The position numbers and the translations under genes were made by a program. A stretch of 46,769 nucleotides of DNA from an uncultured Brachyspira sp. (GTDB lineage: Bacteria; Spirochaetota; Brachyspiria; Brachyspirales; Brachyspiraceae), in assembly GCF_944390845.1 (NCBI RefSeq), contig NZ_CALXRM010000023.1, forward strand, positions 1 to 46,769, given 5' to 3'. Below are positions 17,106 to 26,365 of this stretch, piece by piece. Position 1 is the stretch's first letter; each line of letters starts with the position of its first letter. The notes beneath the pieces are model-generated. The model was given only the letters and a program-made list of their open reading frames with translations, did not search any database and was not told the DNA's origin.

Positions 17106-19064
17106 TTAATTATTTTTTAAATTGAAATATGATATAGCTTTTAATAAATCATTAGCCTCACTTAATAAAGATTCTGATGCTGAAGTAGCCTCTGATACCA
17201 AAGCAGCGTTTTTCTGTACAGATGCATCCATATTATTAATAGCTATATTAACTTGATCAATACCTTTTTCTTGTTCTTGAGCAGCAGTATTGATTTTATC
17301 CATTATTGAAGCAGCATTATCCATTTTTTCTAATATTTCATTAAATATAGTTTTTGATTCCTGTACGCTGCTAGCTGCTAATTTTATTTTATCATTACTG
17401 TCTGTTATTAAAGAAGTAATATTTTTTACTGATTCTTGTGTATTTTGTGCTAAATTTCTTATTTCACTAGCAACTACTGCGAAACCGCGTCCTTGATCGC
17501 CAGCTCTTGCTGCCTCTACTGAAGCATTAAGAGCAAGTATATTAGTTTGGAAAGCAATATTTTCTATAAGTTTAGTGATATCCATTATTTTAGCACTAGC
17601 TTCATAAACATTATCCATCTTATGAACACTGTCTTCTATTATGACTCCTGCTTTATTGATATATTCTTTTGCATCTATTACTATAGAAGTACTTTGAGCA
17701 ACACCTTCAGCTGATTCTTTTATAGCACTAGCCATTTCATTCATAGAAGCTGCTGTTTCCTCCAAACTAGATGCTTGAGATTCTGTTCTTTCTGATAAAT
17801 CATTATTACCTATTAAAACTTCATTTGCTGCAGTTGTAACTTGTTCTGCTGAATGTCTTACTGTATTTATTACACTATTAAAATTATCCATAGCTTTTTT
17901 CCATCCTCTAGCTATGTCCCCCCATTCATCATTTTTCTTTTCAAAGCCTTGAGATATTTCTATAGTTAAATCTCCAGTAGACATGGCCATAATATCTTTA
18001 GCTAAAAGTATTATTATATTAGATACTTTCTTTCTTATTATTATAGGTGTGATAATTACAGAAACTATCAATATAAATATTAATATCCCTATCATTATAT
18101 TTCTTATATTTGTTGTTTCTGCCTGTATAACTCTGCTTGGAGTAAGAATTTCTATTCCCCAATTATATCCTTCAAACATAGTTACAGGTGATATTACATA
18201 AGTTCCAACTTCATCAAATACTGTTGTGAAATGTTCAAAATTTAGTGATTTTCCTGCTCTTACATTTTCTATTATTTGGAAATTTTTATACCAATCATAT
18301 ACATTATAAGCATTCTCTCCTATACCATCTGATTTTCCGGCATTATATACCAAATTTCCAGCAGTATCGAATAAAATAACTTGACTTTCAGGATAAGGTT
18401 TTATTTTTGCTATAGAGGCTGCCAAACTTTCAGGAGATACATCGGCAACAACTACACCTATATTTTTGCCATTACTATCAAATATAGGAATACTCCAAGT
18501 ATATATTTCTGTTTTTGTGTTTCCTATATTGTATAAATAAATAGGTGTTATATGCGGTTTTGATGTGTTTTTAGATACAGTAAAATACTCAGCATTTAAA
18601 TCTGATGCTACAAATTTTTGCTGAAAAGCATTTCCATTATTTTTTGCAAAATATACCCCAAATTGTCCTGCTATATCAGCATAAAATTCATTATTGACGT
18701 AATTTGCATCGCTATCTAATAAGTCTTTATTAAATATACAACCCATAGCAACTATATTTGAATCTTCATTTTGTACATAATTGCTTATTACGCTTGAATA
18801 TGTGTTTCTATCTCTTATACCTATACCATATAAATCTTCTAATGTAGATGCTAATTCTGATAAATAAACATATTCGATTTTTAATATATTTTGGCCTCTG
18901 TAAGATTCTGCTTCAACTGATTTTTTTAGATAGTCTAAAGATTTTTTTCTGTTTACATTATTTACTAAGATTATATTTACTATACTGGACACTATAATCA
19001 TAGCAAAAAATATACTAAGTATTAATAAACTAATTTTAAATTGTAACCCTACTTTTTTAAACAT
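17106..19064 (-). CDS. Methyl-accepting chemotaxis protein (full length)
   Basis: 652 residues. TM1 about 9-33, double-CACHE-type sensor (LYGIGIRDRNTYSSVI, IYTWSIPIFDSNGKNIGVVVADV), TM2 about 315-337, HAMP with [24 protein letters not shown], methylation helix [20 protein letters not shown], the [20 protein letters not shown] tip, tail ISYFNLKNN. The C-terminal tail departs from the EYFKL of the four downstream receptors. It has its own 280-base leader region and is separated by a promoter from the next receptors, so it is probably transcribed separately. SD TGGAG precedes the ATG at 19064. Confidence 0.95.
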   Translation of the reverse strand: MFKKVGLQFKISLLILSIFFAMIIVSSIVNIILVNNVNRKKSLDYLKKSVEAESYRGQNILKIEYVYLSELASTLEDLYGIGIRDRNTYSSVISNYVQNEDSNIVAMGCIFNKDLLDSDANYVNNEFYADIAGQFGVYFAKNNGNAFQQKFVASDLNAEYFTVSKNTSKPHITPIYLYNIGNTKTEIYTWSIPIFDSNGKNIGVVVADVSPESLAASIAKIKPYPESQVILFDTAGNLVYNAGKSDGIGENAYNVYDWYKNFQIIENVRAGKSLNFEHFTTVFDEVGTYVISPVTMFEGYNWGIEILTPSRVIQAETTNIRNIMIGILIFILIVSVIITPIIIRKKVSNIIILLAKDIMAMSTGDLTIEISQGFEKKNDEWGDIARGWKKAMDNFNSVINTVRHSAEQVTTAANEVLIGNNDLSERTESQASSLEETAASMNEMASAIKESAEGVAQSTSIVIDAKEYINKAGVIIEDSVHKMDNVYEASAKIMDITKLIENIAFQTNILALNASVEAARAGDQGRGFAVVASEIRNLAQNTQESVKNITSLITDSNDKIKLAASSVQESKTIFNEILEKMDNAASIMDKINTAAQEQEKGIDQVNIAINNMDASVQKNAALVSEATSASESLLSEANDLLKAISYFNLKNN

Positions 19065-19178
19065 AATAATGACTCCATAAAATCATAATTATTAAATTGT
19101 TTTTATATATTTTAATTATCAAGATGTTTTATATAGTCTTAAAATTATTTTTTGAATAAAATACTTTATACAATTTTC

Positions 19179-19280
19179 AGTTCTGTTACTTGAGGTTGGC
19201 TCCTAATTTGTATATTACCGCTCTATCACACTATTTCAACAATTATAAATTATGCTAGCATTAAAAATTAAAAAAGTCAA
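19179..19280 (-). promoter_or_regulatory. Possible promoter and GC-richer leader of the receptor at 17106-19064
   Basis: Minus strand TTGACT (19275-19280), 17 bases, TAGCAT (19252-19257), which would give a leader of about 180 bases. Inside it 19179-19246 is richer in GC than its surroundings; it contains a short TAAT/ATTA hairpin and the string TAGAGCGGTAA that recalls a tRNA D-arm. No full tRNA fold and no terminator is seen, so its role is open. Confidence 0.3.
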
Positions 19281-19348
19281 TACGAAAACTCTTTGTATAA
19301 TTGTAAATAGTAATTTTTTTACTATAAATGATAATTTGATATGTATTT

Positions 19349-20746
19349 TTAGCTTCTATTAATGTTTGAAGATCTAATTAACTTTTTAAATGATATAGTA
19401 AACATTGTTACAGTTGTACATACAGCGAGAAAATCTGCTATAGGTTCTGCCAACAGTACAGCAAAAACTTTATCTTCAAGAAATATTGGCAATATAAATA
19501 TAAGAGGTATTAATAGTATTACCTTCCTTAATATGGCTAAAAAAGCTGATATTTTGGCATTTCCCAAAGCTACAAATGTTTGCTGACATGCAGTTTGAGC
19601 TCCGAATATTAAAGAACTGGCCATATATATTCTTAAAGCCCATATACTGTAATTGATTAATTCTTCATTGCTTGTAAATATTCTTACAAAAAGATATGGG
19701 AAAAATTCGGATATTACCCACATTAAAGTAGAAAAAGAAACACAGCTTATCAATAATATTTTGAAGGTATTTTTTACTCTGTCAAGATTATTAGCTCCAT
19801 AATTATAACTAATGATAGGCTGAGCACCTTGAGTAAGTCCCATTATAGGAAGGAAAGAAAATTGCATTATACTGCTTAATATTGTCATAGCACCTACAGC
19901 CAAATCACCGCCATATTTTAATAGTGAAGTATTAAAGGATACGAATAAAACGCTTTCAGTAAATTGCATTATAAAAGGGGAGAAACCTAAAGCCAAACAT
20001 GGAAGTATAACACTAGGGGATATTCTTAAATTTTTGAATTTTAATTTTAAAATAGTCCTTTTAGATGTCATGAATGAAAGTATCCATATACATGATATAG
20101 CCTGTGATATAATTGTGGCAAGAGCAGCACCTCTTACATCCATGTGAAATACGAATATGAATATAGGATCTAGTATTATATTAGTAATTGCTCCTATTAG
20201 TACAGTGAACATGCTTGTTTTTGCTTTTCCTTGTGCAGTTATAAAAGTATTAAGTCCCAAAGCTAATTGAACAAATATTGTTCCTATAGAATATATTCTT
20301 AAATATCTCAAGGCATAGATTATAGTGTTTTCACTAGCACCAAAAATCATAAGCAATGGTCTTGAAAATAGTAATAATATTATAGTCAAAGTAATTGATA
20401 TAATGATTAATGTCATAGCACAGTTGCCGAGTATTTCTTCTGCCTTATCATAATCCTGCTTTCCCATCATAATTGATGCACGTGGAGAGCCGCCCATACT
20501 TATAAGATATGCAAATGCCGATACTGCCATTATAACCGGCATTGTTACTCCAACCCCAGTTAAAGCCATAGCACCAATATCTTGAATATGTCCTATATAC
20601 ATTCTGTCTACAACATTGTACAAAACATTTATTATTTGTGCTGCTATTGCAGGAAGTGCTAATTGAAATAATAATCTTCCAACAGGTTTATTGGATAAAT
20701 CATTAGCCTTGCTATTTGTATCATTTAAGATTGCTTCATTTCCCAT
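19349..20746 (-). CDS. MATE family multidrug/sodium antiporter
   Basis: 465 residues with twelve hydrophobic segments in two halves. The N-terminal part has LALPAIAAQIINVLYNVVDRMYIGH and the second half GLTQGAQPIISYNYGA, the two repeated MATE signatures. It is an inner-membrane Na+- or H+-coupled exporter of cationic drugs or metabolites; substrate cannot be assigned. A hydrophilic ~20-residue head (EAILNDTNSKANDLSNKP) precedes the first helix. It is divergent from the 5'-nucleotidase gene. A second, more distant MATE gene lies at 41574-42893. Confidence 0.92.
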   Translation of the reverse strand: MGNEAILNDTNSKANDLSNKPVGRLLFQLALPAIAAQIINVLYNVVDRMYIGHIQDIGAMALTGVGVTMPVIMAVSAFAYLISMGGSPRASIMMGKQDYDKAEEILGNCAMTLIIISITLTIILLLFSRPLLMIFGASENTIIYALRYLRIYSIGTIFVQLALGLNTFITAQGKAKTSMFTVLIGAITNIILDPIFIFVFHMDVRGAALATIISQAISCIWILSFMTSKRTILKLKFKNLRISPSVILPCLALGFSPFIMQFTESVLFVSFNTSLLKYGGDLAVGAMTILSSIMQFSFLPIMGLTQGAQPIISYNYGANNLDRVKNTFKILLISCVSFSTLMWVISEFFPYLFVRIFTSNEELINYSIWALRIYMASSLIFGAQTACQQTFVALGNAKISAFLAILRKVILLIPLIFILPIFLEDKVFAVLLAEPIADFLAVCTTVTMFTISFKKLIRSSNINRS

Positions 20747-20782
20747 AAAAATCCCATATAATAATTCTTTAATATTTTTTAT

Positions 20783-20810
20783 ATAATAAACTTATTTATA
20801 TTTTAGTCAA
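20783..20810 (-). promoter_or_regulatory. Promoter of the MATE gene at 19349-20746
   Basis: Minus strand TTGACT (20805-20810), 16 bases, TATTAT (20783-20788), about 35 bases before the start codon. Confidence 0.55.
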
Positions 20811-20831
20811 ACTTATTACATCTAAATATTA

Positions 20832-20860
20832 TTGACTTTAAAAATTAATGACTATATTAT
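20832..20860 (+). promoter_or_regulatory. Promoter of the 5'-nucleotidase gene
   Basis: TTGACT (20832-20837), 17 bases, TATTAT (20855-20860), about 30 bases before ATG 20890. It is back to back with the MATE promoter, about 20 bases apart. Confidence 0.55.
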
Positions 20861-20889
20861 TAATTTAAAACTATAATTAGGATATCAAA

Positions 20890-22419
20890 ATGAAAAAAAT
20901 AGGCTTGATCTTTATTATTCTTTTTATCATTTTATGTGTTTCATGCTCCAATAATACTAATAATGGAACAAAAGTTCTCACAATAGTACATATGAATGAT
21001 ACTCATTCAAAAAACAGAGAGTTTATAAAAGTATCAAAAGAAGATGGTATTACTAATAGATACGGCGGTGCGGCAAGAAGAAAAACTTTTATTGATAATA
21101 TAAAAAATGATAATAAAAATGTTATAGTTATGCATGCAGGCGATACTATTACAGGAAGTGTATTTTCTATAGTTTATCAGGGAATGGACGAAGTTGAACT
21201 TATGAATGACATTGGTGTTCAGGTATCAGCACTTGGAAATCATGAATTTGATTTTGGAATAGATCAGCTGAACAATATTATAAGCAATAGAAATTTCCCA
21301 ACAATAGCATGCAATGTAAAAGTAATCGCTACAGGTGAAAATTATGTTCTTCCATATATAGTAACAAATATTAATGGAGTAAATACTGCAATAGTAGGAG
21401 TTTTACAAAGCGAGAAGATGAATATTACTCAGGGGCTTGATTATGTTGATATAGAAGAAGAGGTATCATCATTAAAAAATCTTTTAAAAGAAATTCCTTT
21501 AAATACCACTAATGATGTTACCATATTATTAAGCCATGCAGGATTCGATATTGATAAAAAAATAGCACAGGAGATTCCAAATACATTTAATATTATAGTA
21601 GGAGGTCATACTCATACAGTATTAGAAAAACCGGTTATTATAGGAAAGACGTCTATAGTTCAGGCTGGACAATACGGAGAGTATATAGGTACTATAGATA
21701 TAATATTTAAAAATGGAAAATATGCTTATCCTGATTATAAACTTATAAGATTAGATGAAACTATAGAAGAAGACAAAACTATATTGGCAAAAATAGATGA
21801 AATGCAAAGCCAAGTTGATAAAGAGTTTAATATAGAAATAGCTTCTTTACCTTATGCTTTAACAGATGAGAATGTGAGAAATAAGTCTACAGCTTTGGGA
21901 AATTTCGTTTCTGATATAGTAGCATCATCTCAAAACAGCATCGATATAGCATTAATAAATTCTGGTTCTTTAAGAGGACAGCTTCCGGGCGGAAAAGTTA
22001 CATTAGGAAATATTTATGAGTTTTTCCCATTCGATAATTTAATAATACTTACAACTTTAAGCGGAAAAGATTTAAAAAATATATTAGAGTTATCAGCTTC
22101 AAGAAAAGGGGAGGGAGCGTTTTTACAGATATCAAAAGACTGTATTATAAATTTTGACAGTAACGGAAAACTTTTAGAATCATACATAAAAGGCAAACCT
22201 ATAAATGACAATGAAAAATATGTAGTTGCCGTTGCTGACTATATATTTAACGGAGGCGAAAAGTATATAGATTCAAACGGAAAGCCTTTGTTTCAATATG
22301 GAGAAAACATTATACATACAGGACTTGATATGAGAGATTTAATAATTAAAACTTTAAAAGAATATAAAAATATTCCTGAAACTTCTATTGATGACACAGA
22401 GCGTATAATATTTAATTAA
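20890..22419 (+). CDS. 5'-nucleotidase / 2',3'-cyclic phosphodiesterase lipoprotein (UshA family)
   Basis: 509 residues. Signal peptide with lipobox CVSC (Cys 19), so it is membrane-anchored outside the cytoplasm. The N-terminal calcineurin-like metallophosphatase domain has all metal ligands in order: HMNDTHS (34-40), HAGDTITGS, ALGNHEFDFG, LLSHAGFD and GGHTHTVLEKP. The C-terminal 5'-nucleotidase domain shows GNFVSDIV, ALINSGSLRGQLPGG, FPFDNLI and VAVADYIFNGGEKY. It would dephosphorylate extracellular nucleotides for purine or phosphate salvage. Monocistronic: promoter upstream, strong terminator downstream. Whether it also cleaves cyclic nucleotides cannot be read from sequence. Confidence 0.92.
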   Translation: MKKIGLIFIILFIILCVSCSNNTNNGTKVLTIVHMNDTHSKNREFIKVSKEDGITNRYGGAARRKTFIDNIKNDNKNVIVMHAGDTITGSVFSIVYQGMDEVELMNDIGVQVSALGNHEFDFGIDQLNNIISNRNFPTIACNVKVIATGENYVLPYIVTNINGVNTAIVGVLQSEKMNITQGLDYVDIEEEVSSLKNLLKEIPLNTTNDVTILLSHAGFDIDKKIAQEIPNTFNIIVGGHTHTVLEKPVIIGKTSIVQAGQYGEYIGTIDIIFKNGKYAYPDYKLIRLDETIEEDKTILAKIDEMQSQVDKEFNIEIASLPYALTDENVRNKSTALGNFVSDIVASSQNSIDIALINSGSLRGQLPGGKVTLGNIYEFFPFDNLIILTTLSGKDLKNILELSASRKGEGAFLQISKDCIINFDSNGKLLESYIKGKPINDNEKYVVAVADYIFNGGEKYIDSNGKPLFQYGENIIHTGLDMRDLIIKTLKEYKNIPETSIDDTERIIFN

Positions 22420-22438
22420 AATTTTTTTATATATAATT

Positions 22439-22472
22439 AAAAGGGGCTGTAAAAAACAGTCCCTTTTATTTT
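22439..22472 (+). terminator. Terminator between the 5'-nucleotidase and the OLD-like gene
   Basis: AAAGGGGCTGT pairs with ACAGTCCCTTTT, then a T-rich run. It lies between two convergent genes and has A/T tracts on both sides, so it probably serves both. Confidence 0.85.
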
Positions 22473-22487
22473 TAGAAATATTTTTTA

Positions 22488-24485
22488 TTAATCTATTTCT
22501 CTGATAACCTTAAAGAAATTATCTATAGTAGCCTGAGATATTATCTTTTTTTCATAATACTCTATTATATTATTTTTGAATAAACTAGAAGCAAGTGCAT
22601 CTTTATGTTTTTTATCTATTCTAAAAAATTGCTTATCCATATTATCAAATAAATCTTCTATTGTAATAAAATTAGGGTTAATATCTTTAAGCTGAGTTAT
22701 TCTCAAACTTGTTTCTTCTGCCAACTCTGCAAATTGATCTGCTGAAATATCGCTGTCAATTAATAGAGTAGGATTTTTTGATAATTGACATAAAGAATCT
22801 ATTATATCTTTTTTTTGTCTTTCATCATTAGGTTTTCCAACTCCATTAATAGGCATAAAAGCGGTATTTATTTCTTTGTTTTCTATATGCTCCATTAATA
22901 ATTTGAAAGCTGTAAGATAATTATAATCTGTAATGCCTTCAACATATATTATTCTAGTGTCTCTTGTAATATCTATATGTTTTACACCGAATGCATTGAT
23001 AATTTTTTCTAATGAATCCACTTTTCCATAAGTAGCGGAGAAGTCATTTTCTATTTTTACGCCTATGCCATCTTGTTTTGGTTCCACTATTTTTAATTCA
23101 TCTAAATGATTAATATCAGCAAAATAAGGATTTTGTATAGATGTTATTATAGTAATACCATTATCTTTTGCAAACTGTTTTAAAAATTTTCTAAGCTCTT
23201 TTATTAAAGGTACTGATAAATGCTGCTCAGGCTCATCAATTATTATTATATCTCCTTTTTTTAATTCATTAGGATTTATTGTATTAAAGAACAAGCTGAA
23301 AAACCAATTAAAGCCATCGGATTCATTTTCTAAATTTGTAAGCCCGTTTTTTGTTTCAAAATATATTTTTATAAAGTCTTTTTCTAGTGCTGCTTTGAAT
23401 CTATATTCATTATTTGATTTATACATCTTATTGAATTTTTTTGATATAGTGCTGTCAAAAAGTTTATTTATTTCATTTTCTGTCTGTTTTGTGAAAGCAG
23501 TATCTGATAATATATTTTCATAATTGTTTATTAAGTTATTATACATATCCATATTACCTGCAGCTTTGAATAATGAACGTAGAAAATTAGATTTAGATAT
23601 AATATTTCTTGGAGGATTACATATACGATTACCATCCCTATACATATAACATTCCACTGTAAGCTCACTGCTTTTTATATTTTCTTTATGGACATATATA
23701 TTTATATCTTGACATTCAATTTCCATTAATATTTTTTTAAATTCTTCTATGTAATTTTGATTAGTCACAATTACATTAAAATTGAACTCATAATATCCAG
23801 AAATTTTATTTAGTTTATAGAATCTTGCATCAAGCAAGCTAATTAATAATTTTAATTTATCTGTATTTTCATTATATTTAGATAGTATATCCGTTATTTT
23901 TGATACAGCATAATTTAATATATCTTCATAAGTATATTTCTCTTTTGATTTATTATCAACTCCATAATTATTTTTATAAACATAGTATATTTCATTATAT
24001 TCATATCTAATAAAACTATTACTATTATTAGGAAGTTTAAATGCCCAGTCTATTATTTTTAATAAATAATCTTTACTTAATATGGTATCAATATTAATGT
24101 TATTTTCTTCTAATTCCCATACAAGTTTATATTTGTTTTCATTTTTTATAATTTTATATTTACCTTTATATATAAGTCCGCTGTCTACTTCTAAAAATAT
24201 TTCTAATTCTGGTTTGCAGTCTTTAAAGCCGTCTATTTTGGGATTATCCCTTTTATCATCTATGCCGCCTTTAAATGCTTTTTCTACTGCTGAAAGTATA
24301 TTGCTTTTACCAGTGCCGTTTGCTCCTATAATGCTAATTAATGCACCCTGTTCTACATCTCCGTTAAGATATAATCTGCCGTATTTTACTTCATCTTCTC
24401 TGACTGCTGAATTATTTTCTTTATCTTTGTTTACTATTACAGGGTTAATGTTTCTGAAGTTTTTAATTGTTAAGTATCTTTTCAT
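22488..24485 (-). CDS. OLD-like AAA/ABC ATPase with C-terminal TOPRIM nuclease domain
   Basis: 665 residues. ATPase head split over the chain: KNFRNI (8-13), Walker A GANGTGKS (54-61), a ~330-residue coiled insertion, a signature-like NESDGFNWFFSL (387-398), Walker B IIIIDEPEQHL (413-423) and a sensor-like TSIQNPYF (448-455). The last ~150 residues form a TOPRIM-type domain: YVEGITD with the conserved Glu 516, PINGVG (545-550) and LIDSDIS (575-581). This is the OLD family plan, seen in phage-defence nucleases and retron or two-gene effectors. It lies downstream of an HTH regulator but is separated from it by 190 bases with a repeat. The substrate is unknown and no retron or second effector gene is nearby. 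All catalytic motifs look intact. Confidence 0.85.
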   Translation of the reverse strand: MKRYLTIKNFRNINPVIVNKDKENNSAVREDEVKYGRLYLNGDVEQGALISIIGANGTGKSNILSAVEKAFKGGIDDKRDNPKIDGFKDCKPELEIFLEVDSGLIYKGKYKIIKNENKYKLVWELEENNINIDTILSKDYLLKIIDWAFKLPNNSNSFIRYEYNEIYYVYKNNYGVDNKSKEKYTYEDILNYAVSKITDILSKYNENTDKLKLLISLLDARFYKLNKISGYYEFNFNVIVTNQNYIEEFKKILMEIECQDINIYVHKENIKSSELTVECYMYRDGNRICNPPRNIISKSNFLRSLFKAAGNMDMYNNLINNYENILSDTAFTKQTENEINKLFDSTISKKFNKMYKSNNEYRFKAALEKDFIKIYFETKNGLTNLENESDGFNWFFSLFFNTINPNELKKGDIIIIDEPEQHLSVPLIKELRKFLKQFAKDNGITIITSIQNPYFADINHLDELKIVEPKQDGIGVKIENDFSATYGKVDSLEKIINAFGVKHIDITRDTRIIYVEGITDYNYLTAFKLLMEHIENKEINTAFMPINGVGKPNDERQKKDIIDSLCQLSKNPTLLIDSDISADQFAELAEETSLRITQLKDINPNFITIEDLFDNMDKQFFRIDKKHKDALASSLFKNNIIEYYEKKIISQATIDNFFKVIREID

Positions 24486-24521
24486 AAGTTTTCTCCTTTG
24501 ATTTTATGTATTTATTATTTT

Positions 24522-24582
24522 GGGGGCTAGCCCCCAACGCCCCCACTTCTTTTGTTGGCACAAAGAAGCAAAAAGACTGCAT
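24522..24582. repeat. Double-hairpin dispersed repeat, copy 1
   Basis: GGGGGCTAGCCCCC (24522-24535) is a perfect GC hairpin. After CCCCA comes CTTCTTTTG...CAAAGAAG, a second hairpin, then CAAAAAG. The second part recurs almost unchanged at 39351-39385 behind a different GC hairpin. It may be a small mobile or structured repeat; it separates the regulator and OLD-like genes and could weaken readthrough. Confidence 0.55.
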
Positions 24583-24679
24583 TTTGACTAAAAAATATTA
24601 TTTATTTCCATTTTTTATAAATTTTATATTATCATAATAAATAACTATTTGTCATAAAGCCAATTATTGATAAAAAATG

Positions 24680-25189
24680 TTATCTACTTTTATCTTTATT
24701 TGATAATCTCATTCTAAAGCCTTGAGATTTATATAAACTCATAAGAGGCGATATAAACTCATAATCTTCATCAGATAATTTTTTGTCCGAATCAGCAGAA
24801 AGTTTTTTACACTTCATCAAATAGTCCAATATAGGGTCAAAGAAATTATCTTCTGTAAGCATATATATAAAATCTTCTTTTGTTTTATTTTCTGTTTTTA
24901 ATAATGATTTTATTTTCATTCTTTTGTCCTCCTCGCTATTATTTGTATTGCTGTTTTCAATAATATTATTCATTATATAATAAATAACATTACTGTTCCC
25001 TATATTTTTACTATTTTGTATATAGTCAAATAGATTTAATATTTTTGTGTCTATTGTGCCTCTGTTTCCTTCTTCGTACATATCTATATACTTATATAAA
25101 GTGGGTCTTGATATTTTTAAATATTCTGCCAAATCTGATATTCTTAAATCAAGATCTCTTATTTTATCTCTTAGTAATTTGTTTTCCAT
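24680..25189 (-). CDS. HTH transcriptional regulator upstream of the OLD-like gene
   Basis: 169 residues, cytosolic. An N-terminal helix-turn-helix (about 8-40: RDKIRDLDLRISDLAEYLK, ISRPTLYKYIDMYEEG) resembles Cro/TetR-like or terminase-type HTHs; the middle is Asn-rich and low-complexity (about 70-85), and a C-terminal acidic helical domain (about 95-160) has no recognised family. Its promoter carries three evenly spaced TTTACA-N5-TGTAAA palindromes, so it probably represses itself. With the OLD-like gene downstream in the same orientation this resembles a regulated defence pair, but the intergenic gap means co-transcription is not certain. No clear SD upstream of the ATG (GCGAATAAATTAAA). 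Confidence 0.7.
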   Translation of the reverse strand: MENKLLRDKIRDLDLRISDLAEYLKISRPTLYKYIDMYEEGNRGTIDTKILNLFDYIQNSKNIGNSNVIYYIMNNIIENSNTNNSEEDKRMKIKSLLKTENKTKEDFIYMLTEDNFFDPILDYLMKCKKLSADSDKKLSDEDYEFISPLMSLYKSQGFRMRLSNKDKSR

Positions 25190-25238
25190 TTTAATTTATT
25201 CGCTTTATTTTTTATGATTATGTTTTTGATATATTTAT

Positions 25239-25314
25239 AGTATAGTATGTTTACAGAAAATGTCAATTATAAATTTACAAAAAATGTAAAATTTTTAATT
25301 ACAAAAAGTGTAAA
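25239..25314 (-). promoter_or_regulatory. Autoregulated promoter with three phased operators
   Basis: Palindromes of the form TTTACA-N5-TGTAAA lie at 25250-25266 (right arm TGTCAA), 25274-25290 (perfect) and 25298-25314 (left arm ATTACA). Their centres are 25258, 25282 and 25306, exactly 24 bp apart. The first overlaps the -35 (TTGACA, 25261-25266, minus strand) and the spacer of a promoter whose -10 is TATACT (25239-25244). The rest of the gap up to 25508 is AT-rich and shows nothing else. Confidence 0.7.
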
Positions 25315-25508
25315 GTGTATTTTGTGTTTTAATTAGGATAAATTTTATTAAATAGATTTTATTGTTAATTTTGAAATTGCGGTATTTATCGTTTCATTAT
25401 ATCAATGATACAATTTACTTTTTGTTAGTTATAAGATATTTAATGGGTGAGCCAAATATATTTATTCAAAGTATAATAAATTTTGATATTATTTAAAATT
25501 TATAATTA

Positions 25509-26363
25509 TTATTCATTAATTCCGCCTGCAGTAATATTCGATATAATTTTTTTAGACAGTATTATATAAATTATAATAGTAGGTATCAAAACTATAACAA
25601 CAGTAGCAAACATTCCTGAATAATCATTAGTATACTTCATAGATTGAATCATAGAAAAAAGCCCTATTGATAATGGTCTTAAATTAGTTTTATTTGCAAA
25701 TATTAATGCTGTAAAATATTCATTCCATATTGAAATAAAATTAAATATAGATACAGTTACTATTCCTGGTGATGCCAATGGAAACATTATATTCCAAAAA
25801 GCTCTGAAAGGACTGCATCCATCTATAGCGGCAGCTTCTTCAAATGTATGCGATATATTTTTAAAAAATGATATAAGAAAGAAAATTGTAAAAGGTATAT
25901 GCATAGCTATATAAACTAATATTAATATGAATCTATTGTTTATTAATTTTAAAGTTGCAGCTATTCCAAAAAGCGGAATAACTATCATTATGCCGGGAAC
26001 TCCCATTGCTAATACAAAAATTTTCTTTAATACATTATTTAATTTAAAATCTATTCTTGCTATTGCATAAGCAGCAGGCGAACATAATATTACCAATCCT
26101 ATTACAGAAGTTGATGAATAAATAATAGAATTAATAAAATATATTCCAACTCTGTTATTAACAAAAGCTTTATAATAATTTTTGAAATTTATTCCTGAAG
26201 CTAGAATTTTTCCGTCAAATATATCTGTTGTTGTAGATAATGAAGCTAAAAATATCCAGCCTATACATATAAATATTAATAAACACCAAGTGATCATTAT
26301 CATGTATTTAATTATTAAAAATAACTTATTAATTACTATTTTTTTTTCTAAACGATTTAACAT
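25509..26363 (-). CDS. Sugar ABC transporter permease (MalG-like)
   Basis: 284 residues, six hydrophobic segments. The EAA loop reads EEAAAIDGCSPFRAFWNIMFPLASPG (about 176-201), the contact for the ATPase in carbohydrate uptake (CUT1) permeases. The N-terminal tail and the first periplasmic loop before the core are of MalG/UgpE type. It follows the other permease by two bases, forming binding protein - permease - permease. No ATP-binding gene is in the operon; in many bacteria one shared MsmK-type ATPase serves several such systems (known for other species, inference here). Confidence 0.92.
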   Translation of the reverse strand: MLNRLEKKIVINKLFLIIKYMIMITWCLLIFICIGWIFLASLSTTTDIFDGKILASGINFKNYYKAFVNNRVGIYFINSIIYSSTSVIGLVILCSPAAYAIARIDFKLNNVLKKIFVLAMGVPGIMIVIPLFGIAATLKLINNRFILILVYIAMHIPFTIFFLISFFKNISHTFEEAAAIDGCSPFRAFWNIMFPLASPGIVTVSIFNFISIWNEYFTALIFANKTNLRPLSIGLFSMIQSMKYTNDYSGMFATVVIVLIPTIIIYIILSKKIISNITAGGINE

Positions 26364-26365
26364 AA

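Noticed and set aside
19179-19246. A tRNA gene on the minus strand
   Set aside because: D-arm-like TAGAGCGGTAA is present, but the anticodon arm does not pair properly and there is no T-arm or acceptor stem.
25250-25314. CRISPR repeats
   Set aside because: The three units are palindromic operators with spacers of only 7 bases, over a promoter.
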